Of a DNA stretch of 64,000 nucleotides, positions 1 to 8,180 are shown piece by piece. The notes under the pieces are model-generated. The model searched no databases and was not told the DNA's origin. It worked only from the letters and a program-made list of their open reading frames with translations. The translations under genes and the position numbers were made by a program. This DNA comes from Maridesulfovibrio ferrireducens. Its GTDB lineage: Bacteria; Desulfobacterota; Desulfovibrionia; Desulfovibrionales; Desulfovibrionaceae. The stretch lies in assembly GCF_016342405.1 (NCBI RefSeq), contig NZ_JAEINN010000009.1:62001-126000 (forward strand), given 5' to 3'. Each line of letters begins with the position of its first letter. The first letter of the stretch is position 1.

Positions 1-769
1 AGTGAATTAATCCCGTGTCTTTATCGGTCAATCCTGCGGAGAAGCCCACGCAAGTATCAAATTTTTCATTACTATCGAACAATAAATTGCCAAACGAATC
101 ATATATAATCCGCTTTACCTCATTACCCCTTTCATCCGCAACCATGAAAATTGAACCGACCTGATCGGTTGCGAAATAAAAGGTTTTTCCTTCGTAAGTC
201 ATTGCAACGGGATCGCCTTCTTCGTCATAAGTGAAAACTTTGGGACGTAGCCCTTCGGCATCCGTGACAGCAACTAAAGTAGTCAAATCCTGCCAGAGAT
301 ATTTTTCTACAGTTTTACCGTTGATAGATTTGGAAATCCTTTTTCCCGCAGGATCAGAGGTATATTCAACCCTGCGCCCATCCGACAAAACAACTTCATG
401 CAACGGTCCTGACTCCAAGTATGAATAACGAGTAATCTTTCCAAACTCGTTTTTTTCGATCATACGGCCTTGCTTGTCGTAGAAATATTTTACATTGCCA
501 ACTGCGATAAGTTATAATCTGCTGTTATACTTTAACAGTTGCGGTTTTGTGTGCCGATTTTCCAAGGTAAGTCTTTCACCGTATTTGCCGTACTGATATT
601 GCTCGATGATGGATTCATCACAAAGAACTTTGCTGAGTCTACCACCATTCTCGTATTCATATTCGCGCATTATGGCTTTAGGGGCGAGTGCTAATGCTTT
701 TTGAATAATTCTGCCGTCCTCAGTTTTCCGAAGTTCCTGAGCAAGTGGAAGCTTAGGATTCTTCATCAT
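1..769 (-). pseudogene. RHS/YD-repeat protein, interrupted by an in-frame ochre stop and cut by the left edge
   Basis: Reading the minus strand from ATG 769 gives 85 residues of YD-repeat-like sequence (YEYENGGRLSKV, QYQYGKYGERL), then a TAA at 514-512. The same frame continues open from 511 to the window edge and encodes a typical RHS core: FYDKQGRMIEKNE, RRVEYTSDPAGKRISK, YLWQDLTTLVAVTD, FYFATDQVGSIFMVADERGN, IIYDSFGNLL and finally GFSAGLTDKDTGLIH, the usual lead-in to the RHS-associated core. Because the frame is unchanged on both sides of the stop, one substitution (for example CAA to TAA) explains it. The upstream gene at 785-1087 ends 15 bases before the ATG, so the two are probably cotranscribed. 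RHS proteins are secreted or surface toxins and wrappers; here the full-length product would not be made without readthrough. The downstream part has an internal ATG at 463 but no good ribosome site. The 3' end lies outside the window. Confidence 0.8.
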
Positions 770-784
770 GAACTGCGCATGAAG

Positions 785-1087
785 CTAACGCTTAGCTTTT
801 TTCTGTCTTTCCTGAATCTGCTCCATCTGTCTTTTTCTTTGTTCCCAAAGGTTTCGGCGTTCAGGTGGCATCATGCTTGGGTACATTTTTTCATCATTGG
901 AGAATTCTGCAAAAAGACTAGACATGTCTTCAGGATCAAGCTCTTCACCAAGTCCTACGTTTTGCATAACCTCATACATTTCTTCGAGCTGCGCTTCCGG
1001 CTTCATAGATTTGCCATACAAGCGAGCACCTGCTGATAATTCTCCGCGATCTTTTTTACGTAAGCAATAAGAGTTTAATCTGTTCAC
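785..1087 (-). CDS. small charged hypothetical protein upstream of the RHS remnant
   Basis: A 100-residue protein beginning with GTG at 1087. The start is supported by a GGGAGG ribosome site 8-9 bases upstream. I do not recognise the family. The sequence is rich in Glu, Met, Lys and Arg, has no signal peptide or membrane segment, and ends in a basic helical stretch (RRNLWEQRKRQMEQIQERQ) likely to form a coiled coil. The gene ends 15 bases before the start of the RHS fragment, which suggests one transcript. It could be a chaperone or accessory protein for the RHS product, but that is only positional inference. There is no sign of a frameshift in it, so it may outlive its broken neighbour. Confidence 0.6.
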   Translation of the reverse strand: MNRLNSYCLRKKDRGELSAGARLYGKSMKPEAQLEEMYEVMQNVGLGEELDPEDMSSLFAEFSNDEKMYPSMMPPERRNLWEQRKRQMEQIQERQKKAKR

Positions 1088-1235
1088 AAGGTCCTCCCGT
1101 TCTTTATTGCCCCTCTACAAAGCATAGACCTATTCTACGCTTAAAAGACAAGGCATTAACTGTCGTTTATAAAGATAAGGATATGAAACAAAGCGGACAT
1201 GAATAAGCCGACTCAGGTCCGGCTTGAAAAAAGAT

Positions 1236-1270
1236 CAAAAAAAAGCCCCTACACATAATGCGTCGGGGCT
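1236..1270 (-). terminator. Rho-independent terminator after the rhodanese gene
   Basis: On the minus strand a stem AGCCCC/GGGGCT (forward 1244-1249 and 1265-1270) encloses a 15-base loop and is followed by an uninterrupted run of T residues (forward A run 1236-1243). It lies 25 bases past the stop of the gene at 1296-1823. A second, weaker hairpin (AAGCCG/CGGCTT, 1205-1225) follows. Confidence 0.85.
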
Positions 1271-1295
1271 ATAAAACAATTCAGACTAAAGGATG

Positions 1296-1823
1296 TTATT
1301 TAACAGAACCAACTGGATACTTAGCTCCCTTCCATGCAAAAATACCGCCGGGGTATCTTTTCACGTTGGTGTAACCGAGCTTTCTCGCCCATGCTGCACC
1401 ATTATGACTGCGGGAACATTTAACGAATCCACAATAAACAATGATTTCTTTATCTTTATCAGGTCCGAGCATTTCGACAAACTGTTCCTGAGTTTTGCCG
1501 TCAGTTTTGGTCACGTCCCATTCATCCATATCAGGAATCGGGAAGAGGAACTGTTTTGCTCCGGGAACATGTTCTTTTTTATAGCTGGCTTCATACGGCA
1601 TGGTGTCGATAACGAGCACTTCCGCTTTACTGTCCAGAAGAGCCTTAAGTTCGGCAGTTGAGATCACATCGTAATCACCGCGCTGTATTTCGCGAACAAG
1701 TTTGATTGCGCCTGTTTCTTTTGAAACTTCCTGCTCAAATTTGTCACTGCCTAGACAGCCGACCAGTGAAAACATCAATGCGCATACTGCGGCAAGTGAG
1801 AAAACATTTCTTACAAATTTCAT
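1296..1823 (-). CDS. rhodanese-like lipoprotein
   Basis: A 175-residue protein with an N-terminal hydrophobic segment ending in a lipobox LVGC (Cys23), so it is expected to be lipid-anchored on the periplasmic side. Residues about 50-173 form a single rhodanese domain: VLVIDTMPYEASYKKEHVPGA, then the active-site loop VYCGFVKCSRS with Cys131 in the position of the persulfide-carrying cysteine and a second Cys136, and the closing GGIFAWKGAKYPV. Rhodaneses move sulfane sulfur; an exported one in a sulfur-cycling anaerobe could handle thiosulfate or polysulfide, which is inference. It lies 23 bases downstream of the MauE-like gene on the same strand, and together they form a two-gene unit ending at the terminator at 1236-1270. 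Confidence 0.88.
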   Translation of the reverse strand: MKFVRNVFSLAAVCALMFSLVGCLGSDKFEQEVSKETGAIKLVREIQRGDYDVISTAELKALLDSKAEVLVIDTMPYEASYKKEHVPGAKQFLFPIPDMDEWDVTKTDGKTQEQFVEMLGPDKDKEIIVYCGFVKCSRSHNGAAWARKLGYTNVKRYPGGIFAWKGAKYPVGSVK

Positions 1824-1846
1824 TGAAAAACCTCCAAAAACAAATT

Positions 1847-2335
1847 TTATTTTTTTGAAATAAAAGCAAAAATCGATCTAGGTCTGTAATCTTTCGCTCC
1901 CCTAAGCCAATAAAGATATACACAGCCGGAAAATAAAAACAGATCTCTAAAAAGAGCTTCGCGAAGTGAATGATACGCTTCGCCTTCTGCATCCCCCGGA
2001 GCAAAACAACCGCAATCGACATCAAGTCCCATATTTATTCCGTGAACAAGGACGCCCATAAAGACGAGCAGCAGAACCGAGTAGAGAAATAAAGATCCTT
2101 TAAGATCCCAGACAAGCGCAGTCGCAATTAATATTTCCGCCACGGGAAGAACTATTGCGGACAAACTGACCAAAGAATCAGGCAGTAACCCATACCCGCT
2201 GATAACCGTTGCAAAACCCTCAGTATTCATAATCTTTGTTGCCCCTGCATAAAAAAAGACAACAGCAAGAAGACATCTGATAATCAAATAAGCATGCTCG
2301 GACATAAGCTTTCCAAGTAATTGCGCCTTCACCAT
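1847..2335 (-). CDS. MauE/DoxX-family integral membrane protein
   Basis: A 162-residue protein with four predicted membrane helices and the motif GLDVDCGCF, the paired cysteines typical of MauE/DoxX-like redox membrane proteins. I chose the ATG at 2335 because AAGGGAG lies five bases upstream; a longer GTG start at 2353 has no ribosome site. MauE is needed for disulfide-rich methylamine dehydrogenase maturation, and DoxX proteins take part in thiosulfate oxidation; this one sits immediately upstream of a periplasmic rhodanese, so electron or sulfur transfer between a membrane cysteine pair and the rhodanese cysteine is a reasonable guess. The TM core starts at EHAYLIIRCLLAVVFFYAGA. Function is inferred only from family and context. 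Confidence 0.8.
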   Translation of the reverse strand: MVKAQLLGKLMSEHAYLIIRCLLAVVFFYAGATKIMNTEGFATVISGYGLLPDSLVSLSAIVLPVAEILIATALVWDLKGSLFLYSVLLLVFMGVLVHGINMGLDVDCGCFAPGDAEGEAYHSLREALFRDLFLFSGCVYLYWLRGAKDYRPRSIFAFISKK

Positions 2336-2547
2336 TCGTGCTCCCTTAACCACTGAATAATAATTTAATGCTCAATCACTATCCTTACTAAGTGATTCAA
2401 ATCAAATCGTTATAAACTATTACAAAAGGAACATTCCATAGCCTAAACTTATAGCAACTTTTTGCGGCCAAAATACCCTTTGCACAAATGTGTTATTCTA
2501 GCTTAAGTAATAAAGGTTACATCATAAATATTATAGGATAAAAGAAT

Positions 2548-4104
2548 ATGAAAAATTCGAAAGACGACCACCCCGTGGGCGATGAACTAAAAAACGACTA
2601 TGCCCATCAAGAACCTGACAAAGTGGTTGAGCCAGAAGAGGCCCTTAGAGAAATCGCCATAGAAGACCTGCCTAATTCAATAAAAAAAGCGCTGGAAAAA
2701 ACCGGATGGGACAGCCTGACCCCGGTTCAATCAAAATCCCTTCCTTATCAATTAGACAGAATAGACCTGATGGTTCAGGCAAGAACAGGAAGCGGGAAAA
2801 CAGGCGCATTTGTCCTGCCGCTGCTTGAAAAACTCGACCCGTCACTTAATCGCACACAGGCTTTGATCCTCGTTCCTACAAGGGAACTTGCCAGACAGGT
2901 TGAACGTGAAGCTGAAATAATTTTCGAAGGTTCAGGACTCCGGGTTCTTTCCGTATACGGCGGAGTCGGCTACGGCAGACAGAAAGAACAACTGGAAAAA
3001 GGCGCACACATGGTTGTGGGTACCCCGGGCCGAATTCTTGACCATTTGATGAGAAGAACATTCTCCCTGAATGACCTGAAAACACTTATCTTTGATGAAG
3101 CTGACCGCATGCTTTCCATCGGTTTTTATCCCGATATGCAGCAGGTAAAATCATATCTGCCCCGCCGCCCGATCAGCGCATACATGTTTTCAGCGACCTT
3201 CCCTGAGCACGTACTGCGGTTATCAAAAGAGTTCATGTACAAGCCTCAATTGCTGAGCCTGAGCAGCAAACATGTCCATGTAGCAGAAATAGAACACGCA
3301 TATTACGAGGTTCCCGCCATGGGCCGAGAAAGACAGCTCATGCGAGTGCTGGAGATGGAAAATCCAACCTCGGCTATCATCTTCTGTAACACCAAGGCCA
3401 ACGTAAATTTCGTAACAGCAGTGCTGAACAACTTCGGATTCAACGCCGGCGAATTAACCTCCGACCTTTCACAAAACAAACGTGAAAGCATTCTTGGAGA
3501 TCTCAGATCCGGTAAAATTAAATTTCTCGTGGCAACGGACATTGCTGCACGCGGAATTGACGTTCCAGACCTGTCGCACGTTATTCTGTATGAACCACCC
3601 GAAGAAAAAGAATCTTACATTCACAGGGCCGGACGCACAGGACGAGCAGGATCATCGGGAATCGCGATTTCTCTTGTAGATGTTATTCAAAAACTGGAGT
3701 TACAGAGAATTGCGACAACTTACAGTATAAATTTTGACTGCCGCACCCTGCCGGATGACAAAGAAATTCTGAAGACTATCAATGAACGGCTTACCACCAT
3801 TCTGGAAGCCAAATACCGCTCAACAACTATTCTTGAAAAAGAACGCATCAACCGTTACAAAGAACTTGTTCGCCAGCTTGCGCAAGATGATGAGCAATGC
3901 ACCTTGGTTGGGATGCTCATGGACGAACTGTATCAAAACTCGCTCCACGCCCGCCCACCGCAGCCTCCGTCCGAAGGACAGGATACAAGCGGTAACAGGC
4001 CACGTCCTGCGAAAAGACCTCCTCAGTCCGGCAACAGGCCCGGAGGCCACGGCAAAGGTGGTAGACCACAAGGCAGAAATTCTGGTGGAAACCGTAGATA
4101 CTAA
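2548..4104 (+). CDS. DEAD-box ATP-dependent RNA helicase
   Basis: A 518-residue helicase with all family motifs in order: Q motif GWDSLTPVQ (residues 53-61), motif I ARTGSGKT (78-85), Ia PTRELARQ, Ib TPGRILD, motif II DEAD (183-186), motif III SAT (215-217) and motif VI HRAGRTGR near residue 357. The last 60 residues are a low-complexity tail of Pro, Gly, Arg and Lys, as in RhlE and DeaD-type helicases where it increases RNA binding. The first 35 residues are acidic and probably disordered. Expected role is ATP-driven unwinding of RNA duplexes in ribosome assembly or mRNA decay in the cytoplasm. Family assignment is certain; whether it is the deaD or rhlE orthologue is not. An AGGA ten bases upstream is the only ribosome site seen. 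Confidence 0.93.
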   Translation: MKNSKDDHPVGDELKNDYAHQEPDKVVEPEEALREIAIEDLPNSIKKALEKTGWDSLTPVQSKSLPYQLDRIDLMVQARTGSGKTGAFVLPLLEKLDPSLNRTQALILVPTRELARQVEREAEIIFEGSGLRVLSVYGGVGYGRQKEQLEKGAHMVVGTPGRILDHLMRRTFSLNDLKTLIFDEADRMLSIGFYPDMQQVKSYLPRRPISAYMFSATFPEHVLRLSKEFMYKPQLLSLSSKHVHVAEIEHAYYEVPAMGRERQLMRVLEMENPTSAIIFCNTKANVNFVTAVLNNFGFNAGELTSDLSQNKRESILGDLRSGKIKFLVATDIAARGIDVPDLSHVILYEPPEEKESYIHRAGRTGRAGSSGIAISLVDVIQKLELQRIATTYSINFDCRTLPDDKEILKTINERLTTILEAKYRSTTILEKERINRYKELVRQLAQDDEQCTLVGMLMDELYQNSLHARPPQPPSEGQDTSGNRPRPAKRPPQSGNRPGGHGKGGRPQGRNSGGNRRY

Positions 4105-4129
4105 CAGAAAAATATTCGGAGTATAGAAG

Positions 4130-5317
4130 ATGAAATTGCTCTCAAGTCAGGTAGAAGGATACCTTGACAGCTCATCCTGGATTCGCAAAATGTTCGAAAC
4201 CGGAATGGTCCTAAAGAAAAAATTCGGTGAAGACGCAGTATGTGACTTCTCTCTCGGCAATCCAGACGTTCCAGCTCCGGCAGCCATTGCTGACGGCCTC
4301 AAAGAACTGGCCGAGTGTGCAGGAGAACCTTTTGCATTTGGATACATGCCGAACTTCGGTTACCCCTCTTTACGCGAAAAACTGGCAAAAACAGTTTCGC
4401 AAGAACAAGGTGTTCCTGTCGAAGGAAGTGATCTAATTATCACCTGCGGAGCAGCAGGAGCAATCAATGCTCTCTATCGCTCCATCCTTAATCCGGGCGA
4501 TCAGATTTTATGCCCGGCTCCTTACTTTGTGGAATACGGATTCTACGCACAGAACTACGGCGGAGAACTGGTAACAGTTCCTTCCAAACCGCTGACTTTT
4601 GAGCTGGACTTTGAAGGAATCGAAAAAGCCATCAACGAAAAAACCCGTGTTGTGCTTATCAATTCCCCGAACAACCCCACAGGTGTTGTTTACTCAAAAG
4701 AAGATCTTGAAAAACTCACAGATACCCTTAAAAAAGCCAACGCCGGCCGCGAAAGACCTATCTTTCTGGTTGCCGACGAGCCATATAGATTCCTCGCATT
4801 TGACGGCGTAGAAGTGCCTTCCATTTTACCGCTGTATCCGTACAGTGTCGTGGTAAGTTCTTTTTCCAAAAACCTTTCTCTGGCTGGAGAAAGAATCGGC
4901 TACGCACTTATCAACCCGGAAATGCCTGAAAAACAGACCCTGCTCGCAGGACTGGTTCTCGCCAATCGCATTCTCGGTTTTGTAAATGCTCCGGCTGTCG
5001 GACAAAAGCTGCTTGAAAAAGCACTCGGCGCTCAGGTTGATAAAAAAATCTACCTTGAAAGACGCGACGCAATGGCCAAAGTCCTTGATGATGCGGGATA
5101 TTCATACACATTGCCAAAAGGTGCATTCTACTTCTTCCCCGAAGCTCCGGGTGGCGATGATGTAAAGTTCTGCGCCGCTCTTCAGGAAGAAAAAATTCTC
5201 GCAGTACCCGGAACAGGCTTCGGCTTCCCCGGATACTTCAGACTTGCTTTCTGCGTAGGCGTAAACGTAATCGAACGCTCAACCGAAGGGTTCAAAAAAG
5301 CCATCGCACAGTTTTAA
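4130..5317 (+). CDS. pyridoxal-phosphate aminotransferase, class I/II
   Basis: A 395-residue fold-type I aminotransferase. Visible motifs are the substrate loop FSLGNPDVPAP near the N terminus, GAAGAINALYR (phosphate-side loop), SPNNPTG, the DEPYR aspartate, and SSFSKNLSLAGERIGY carrying the Schiff-base lysine, with the C-terminal arginine region FRLAFCVG. These are the hallmarks of the aspartate/aromatic aminotransferase group, which transfers amino groups from an amino acid to 2-oxoglutarate in the cytoplasm. The exact substrate cannot be read from the sequence. The gene starts 25 bases after the helicase stop, so the two are probably cotranscribed, and a strong terminator follows at 5332. 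Confidence 0.92.
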   Translation: MKLLSSQVEGYLDSSSWIRKMFETGMVLKKKFGEDAVCDFSLGNPDVPAPAAIADGLKELAECAGEPFAFGYMPNFGYPSLREKLAKTVSQEQGVPVEGSDLIITCGAAGAINALYRSILNPGDQILCPAPYFVEYGFYAQNYGGELVTVPSKPLTFELDFEGIEKAINEKTRVVLINSPNNPTGVVYSKEDLEKLTDTLKKANAGRERPIFLVADEPYRFLAFDGVEVPSILPLYPYSVVVSSFSKNLSLAGERIGYALINPEMPEKQTLLAGLVLANRILGFVNAPAVGQKLLEKALGAQVDKKIYLERRDAMAKVLDDAGYSYTLPKGAFYFFPEAPGGDDVKFCAALQEEKILAVPGTGFGFPGYFRLAFCVGVNVIERSTEGFKKAIAQF

Positions 5318-5331
5318 TCAGCTTACTTAAA

Positions 5332-5367
5332 AAGAGGGGAGACCATAAAAGTCTCCCCTCTTTTTTT
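5332..5367 (+). terminator. Rho-independent terminator after the aminotransferase gene
   Basis: A 12-base-pair stem AAGAGGGGAGAC / GTCTCCCCTCTT with a six-base loop, followed by seven T residues. It ends the helicase-aminotransferase unit. The rest of the gap up to 5595 is AT-rich and holds nothing else that I can support. Confidence 0.93.
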
Positions 5368-5595
5368 CTTGATAAAAGACAGTCATATCTATACAAATCC
5401 CTTCCAGCAAAAAAATATCATTTAGATCTCATCGCCAGTCGCGAACCGACTTAAGACCTTTCCACAAAATATGAACTTCCTATGTTCAGAACTAAACCTG
5501 TAATTCTAATTAGATGGTCATGTTCTGCACACTTGTGGAAAACTTTTTATACCCTTTGTTCATAAAGCAATAAAACCTTCCCCCTAAAAGGGAGT

Positions 5596-5618
5596 CCAGA
5601 GGGCCACGGGCCTTCTGG
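5596..5618 (-). terminator. GC-rich intergenic palindrome, likely terminator of the YgjP gene
   Basis: CCAGA-GGGCC-ACG-GGCC-TTCTGG forms a hairpin 22 bases beyond the stop of the minus-strand gene. On the minus strand it is followed by ACTCCCTTTT. Its base composition is far above the surroundings. I recall similar CCAGAGGGC-type palindromes behind many Desulfovibrio genes, so it may be one copy of a dispersed family. Confidence 0.5.
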
Positions 5619-5639
5619 TCCAGCTGAAGGCGAAATCAC

Positions 5640-6353
5640 CTAAAAATTAATCCAATCGGGAACAAGCGGACTTGCCTCACTAAGTTCTTTCTCGAGCGAT
5701 TGAAAATCTGGCTCCACCTGCTGCACAAGCTGCCAATATCTAGCAGAGTGATTAAGATGAACGGTATGGCAAAGCTCATGAATCAAGACATAGCGAACCA
5801 GTCTGAACGGCAGAAACATAAGCTTCATGTTAAGATTAATATTCCCCTTTGAAGAACAGCTCCCCCATCGTTTACGCTGAGAACGGATGAACAATTTTTT
5901 AAAAGGCATATCTATTTCTTTTGAAATTTTCGTAAGTTCTGCGAGCAGAAAAGAGCGAGCCTGTGTACGGACAAACTCTGTCAGAGCAACAAGATCTTCC
6001 TGCTCAGTCCAAGCCGCACCGCTCAACATCAATTTGTCCACATTTTTGCGGACTCGCAAACCGGGCTTTCTGGTCCGCACTCTATGAATATAAATTTCGG
6101 TATCAGTCGCAACAAAAAACAGACTTTCAGGCAAAACCAGCTCCGGCGGAGAAAGTGAAAATCCTTTCTGTTCCAGATGCTTAATTGCGGATAAAATCCA
6201 TTCCCGCTTGTTCTCAAGAAACCGCGGAACTTCAACCTTCCGTACACCTTTAGGCAAAACGACTTCTAATCCTTTATCAGGGATCAGCTTAATAATTACA
6301 TTTTTTGCCCGCGCACTCACCCTTATTGAATATGGTGGCGGAAAATCAGCCAT
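5640..6353 (-). CDS. YgjP-like zinc metallopeptidase domain protein
   Basis: A 237-residue protein of the YgjP/DUF45 (M48-related) family. The zinc signature HELCH is followed by the downstream histidine in HLNHSARYW, and the family-typical stretch RSQRKRWGSCSSKGNINLN precedes it. The N-terminal part (PPYSIRVSARAKNVIIKL) is the usual YgjP strand pattern. An open frame extends to 6476, but the ATG at 6353 has an AGGGAG ribosome site six bases upstream and gives the normal family length. Family members are predicted cytoplasmic metallopeptidases, often close to restriction systems, but none is near here. The gene is divergent from the MFS carrier with about 140 bases between starts. Confidence 0.88.
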   Translation of the reverse strand: MADFPPPYSIRVSARAKNVIIKLIPDKGLEVVLPKGVRKVEVPRFLENKREWILSAIKHLEQKGFSLSPPELVLPESLFFVATDTEIYIHRVRTRKPGLRVRKNVDKLMLSGAAWTEQEDLVALTEFVRTQARSFLLAELTKISKEIDMPFKKLFIRSQRKRWGSCSSKGNINLNMKLMFLPFRLVRYVLIHELCHTVHLNHSARYWQLVQQVEPDFQSLEKELSEASPLVPDWINF

Positions 6354-6493
6354 AAAAAAACTCCCTGAGAATAAAATTTTCAATTCTGCTAAGCGAAGTT
6401 TTTGCTTGTATTGCAAAATCTTCAGGACTAGCATTCGCACTCTGATTTTGAGACAAAATTCTTTCCAACATTCCATCCCCCAAGGACTCCCCT

Positions 6494-7654
6494 GTGACCA
6501 AATCTGCGCTGAATTCTCGCAAAATGTATATTTTTCTTCTCATTCTGACTATAGCAACAGCAATAGGATTTCAGGGGTGGAGAACTCTTTTAAATAACTT
6601 CGCCATAGATGTTGCCGGCCTAAACGGCGGGGAATTCGGCCTGATAGGCTCAATCCGCGAGATTCCGGGATTTCTGGCTTTATTTGTAATCTACTTTCTC
6701 TTTATCATTAAAGAACACAGACTTGCGGCTCTTTCTGTCATTCTCATGGGCGTAGGTGTTGCAATAACAGGGTTCATGCCTTCTTTCATAGGCATTGCGT
6801 TCACAACGATACTCATGTCCTTCGGGTTTCATTATTATGAAACACTTAATCAGTCTTTAACCCTACAATATTTCGGATACTCGGAAGCACCAATTGTAAT
6901 GGCCAGACTTAGAAGTCTCGGAGCAGCTACTAACATTTGTGTAGGGATGGCAATCTTCGCAGTCTCCGGTATTTTTGACTACAAAGAAATGTTCATAGCT
7001 GCTGGCGCATGTGCAATTCTAGGCGGCATATACTGCTCTTTTCAAGATCCTTCATCTAAAGAAATACCTCTTCAACATAAAAAAATGATCCTGAAGTCAA
7101 GATACTGGCTTTTCTACGCCCTCACCTTCATGGCCGGTGCACGGAGACAAATATTTGTAGCTTTTGCAGTTTTTCTACTAGTCAAAAAGTTTAATTATTC
7201 CATCCAGGATATCACCATTTTATTTGTAGTAAACAACGTTATTAACTACTTTTTAAATCCCTTAATTGCCAAGGCTGTCAATAAATATGGTGAAAGAAAA
7301 GTACTGAGTCTTGAATACGCAAGTTTAGTTTTGATATTTACGGCATATGCCTTCATTGAAAGCCCTTTAATCGGTGGGATTCTTTATATTTTAGACAACA
7401 TATTTTTCAACTTTGCCATGGGTATCCGCACTTTCTTCCAGAAAATAGCGGATAAAAAAGACATTGCACCAAGTATGGCTGTAGGCTTTACCATCAACCA
7501 CATTGCAGCAGTAGCCATTCCCGTTCTGGCAGGCATTGCGTGGATGCAGGACTACCGCATAGTCTTTCTAGGCGCCGCGGCATTATCTGCTATTTCACTG
7601 ATTCTTGTTCAATTTATTGATCGTGAACTAAAAATGAAGATGAACTTAAATTAA
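6494..7654 (+). CDS. MFS transporter
   Basis: A 386-residue polytopic protein with 11-12 hydrophobic helices beginning at KMYIFLLILTIATAIGF and ending at LSAISLILVQFI, the length and pattern of a major facilitator carrier. The central hydrophilic region near residues 185-205 (DPSSKEIPLQHKKM) separates two six-helix halves. The start is GTG at 6494 with AAGGA seven bases upstream. The substrate cannot be told; the sequence lacks recognisable sugar or drug-exporter motifs. It is separate from its divergent neighbour and is followed by a 174-base AT-rich gap before the STAS gene. Confidence 0.82.
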   Translation: MTKSALNSRKMYIFLLILTIATAIGFQGWRTLLNNFAIDVAGLNGGEFGLIGSIREIPGFLALFVIYFLFIIKEHRLAALSVILMGVGVAITGFMPSFIGIAFTTILMSFGFHYYETLNQSLTLQYFGYSEAPIVMARLRSLGAATNICVGMAIFAVSGIFDYKEMFIAAGACAILGGIYCSFQDPSSKEIPLQHKKMILKSRYWLFYALTFMAGARRQIFVAFAVFLLVKKFNYSIQDITILFVVNNVINYFLNPLIAKAVNKYGERKVLSLEYASLVLIFTAYAFIESPLIGGILYILDNIFFNFAMGIRTFFQKIADKKDIAPSMAVGFTINHIAAVAIPVLAGIAWMQDYRIVFLGAAALSAISLILVQFIDRELKMKMNLN

Positions 7655-7828
7655 AAACTAAAACAATTTCACAGTATTTATATGTTCCCAATGAATATTC
7701 CTTGAACATGTGTTATTTAAAATTCATTGGAGCACCCCTTTACAAAAAGAAATAAATCAACGAAATTAATTTTTTAAATATCAAATATGCAATCTAAAGA
7801 TAGTACCTAAGGTTTATAAGGATCCACG

Positions 7829-8164
7829 ATGGAACTAAGTAGTAAAAAAATTGAAAATGCTCTTATTATCGGTATGAAAGGAAGACTCGACGCGCTGACT
7901 TCTCCTAATTTTGAAGATGCAATATGCAAATTCATCAGAGAAGGTGAAATCAAAATTGTTTTCGATCTCGGCGACCTTGATTACATCTCCAGCGCAGGTT
8001 TAAGGGCTATTCTTTCGACAGCAAAAAGACTAAAAGCTGAAGACGGAGCAATTGCTTTTGCTAACATTACCGGAATGATCAGTGAAGTTTTTGAAATTTC
8101 AGGATTTGGCTCCATGTTTAATATCTATGGCTCTGCCCTACTCGCCGCAAAAGAACTGTCTTAG
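7829..8164 (+). CDS. STAS-domain anti-sigma factor antagonist-like protein
   Basis: A 111-residue single STAS domain. The signature DLGDLDYISSAGLRAIL contains the Ser54-Ser55 pair at the position phosphorylated in SpoIIAA-type antagonists. AAGGAT lies at the right distance from the ATG. In the known partner-switching scheme such a protein binds a serine kinase/anti-sigma factor when unphosphorylated; no kinase or PP2C phosphatase gene is adjacent here, so partners must be elsewhere. It is the first gene of a same-strand series (DsbA-like, CheD, acetolactate decarboxylase, HPt) that runs to a terminator at 10738. The next start is only 16 bases past its stop. Confidence 0.88.
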   Translation: MELSSKKIENALIIGMKGRLDALTSPNFEDAICKFIREGEIKIVFDLGDLDYISSAGLRAILSTAKRLKAEDGAIAFANITGMISEVFEISGFGSMFNIYGSALLAAKELS

Positions 8165-8180
8165 TTTGAAGGAGGGCCAA

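Noticed and set aside
6353-6476. Longer start for the YgjP-like gene.
   Set aside because: The extra 41 residues lack family similarity, and ATG 6353 has a strong ribosome site.
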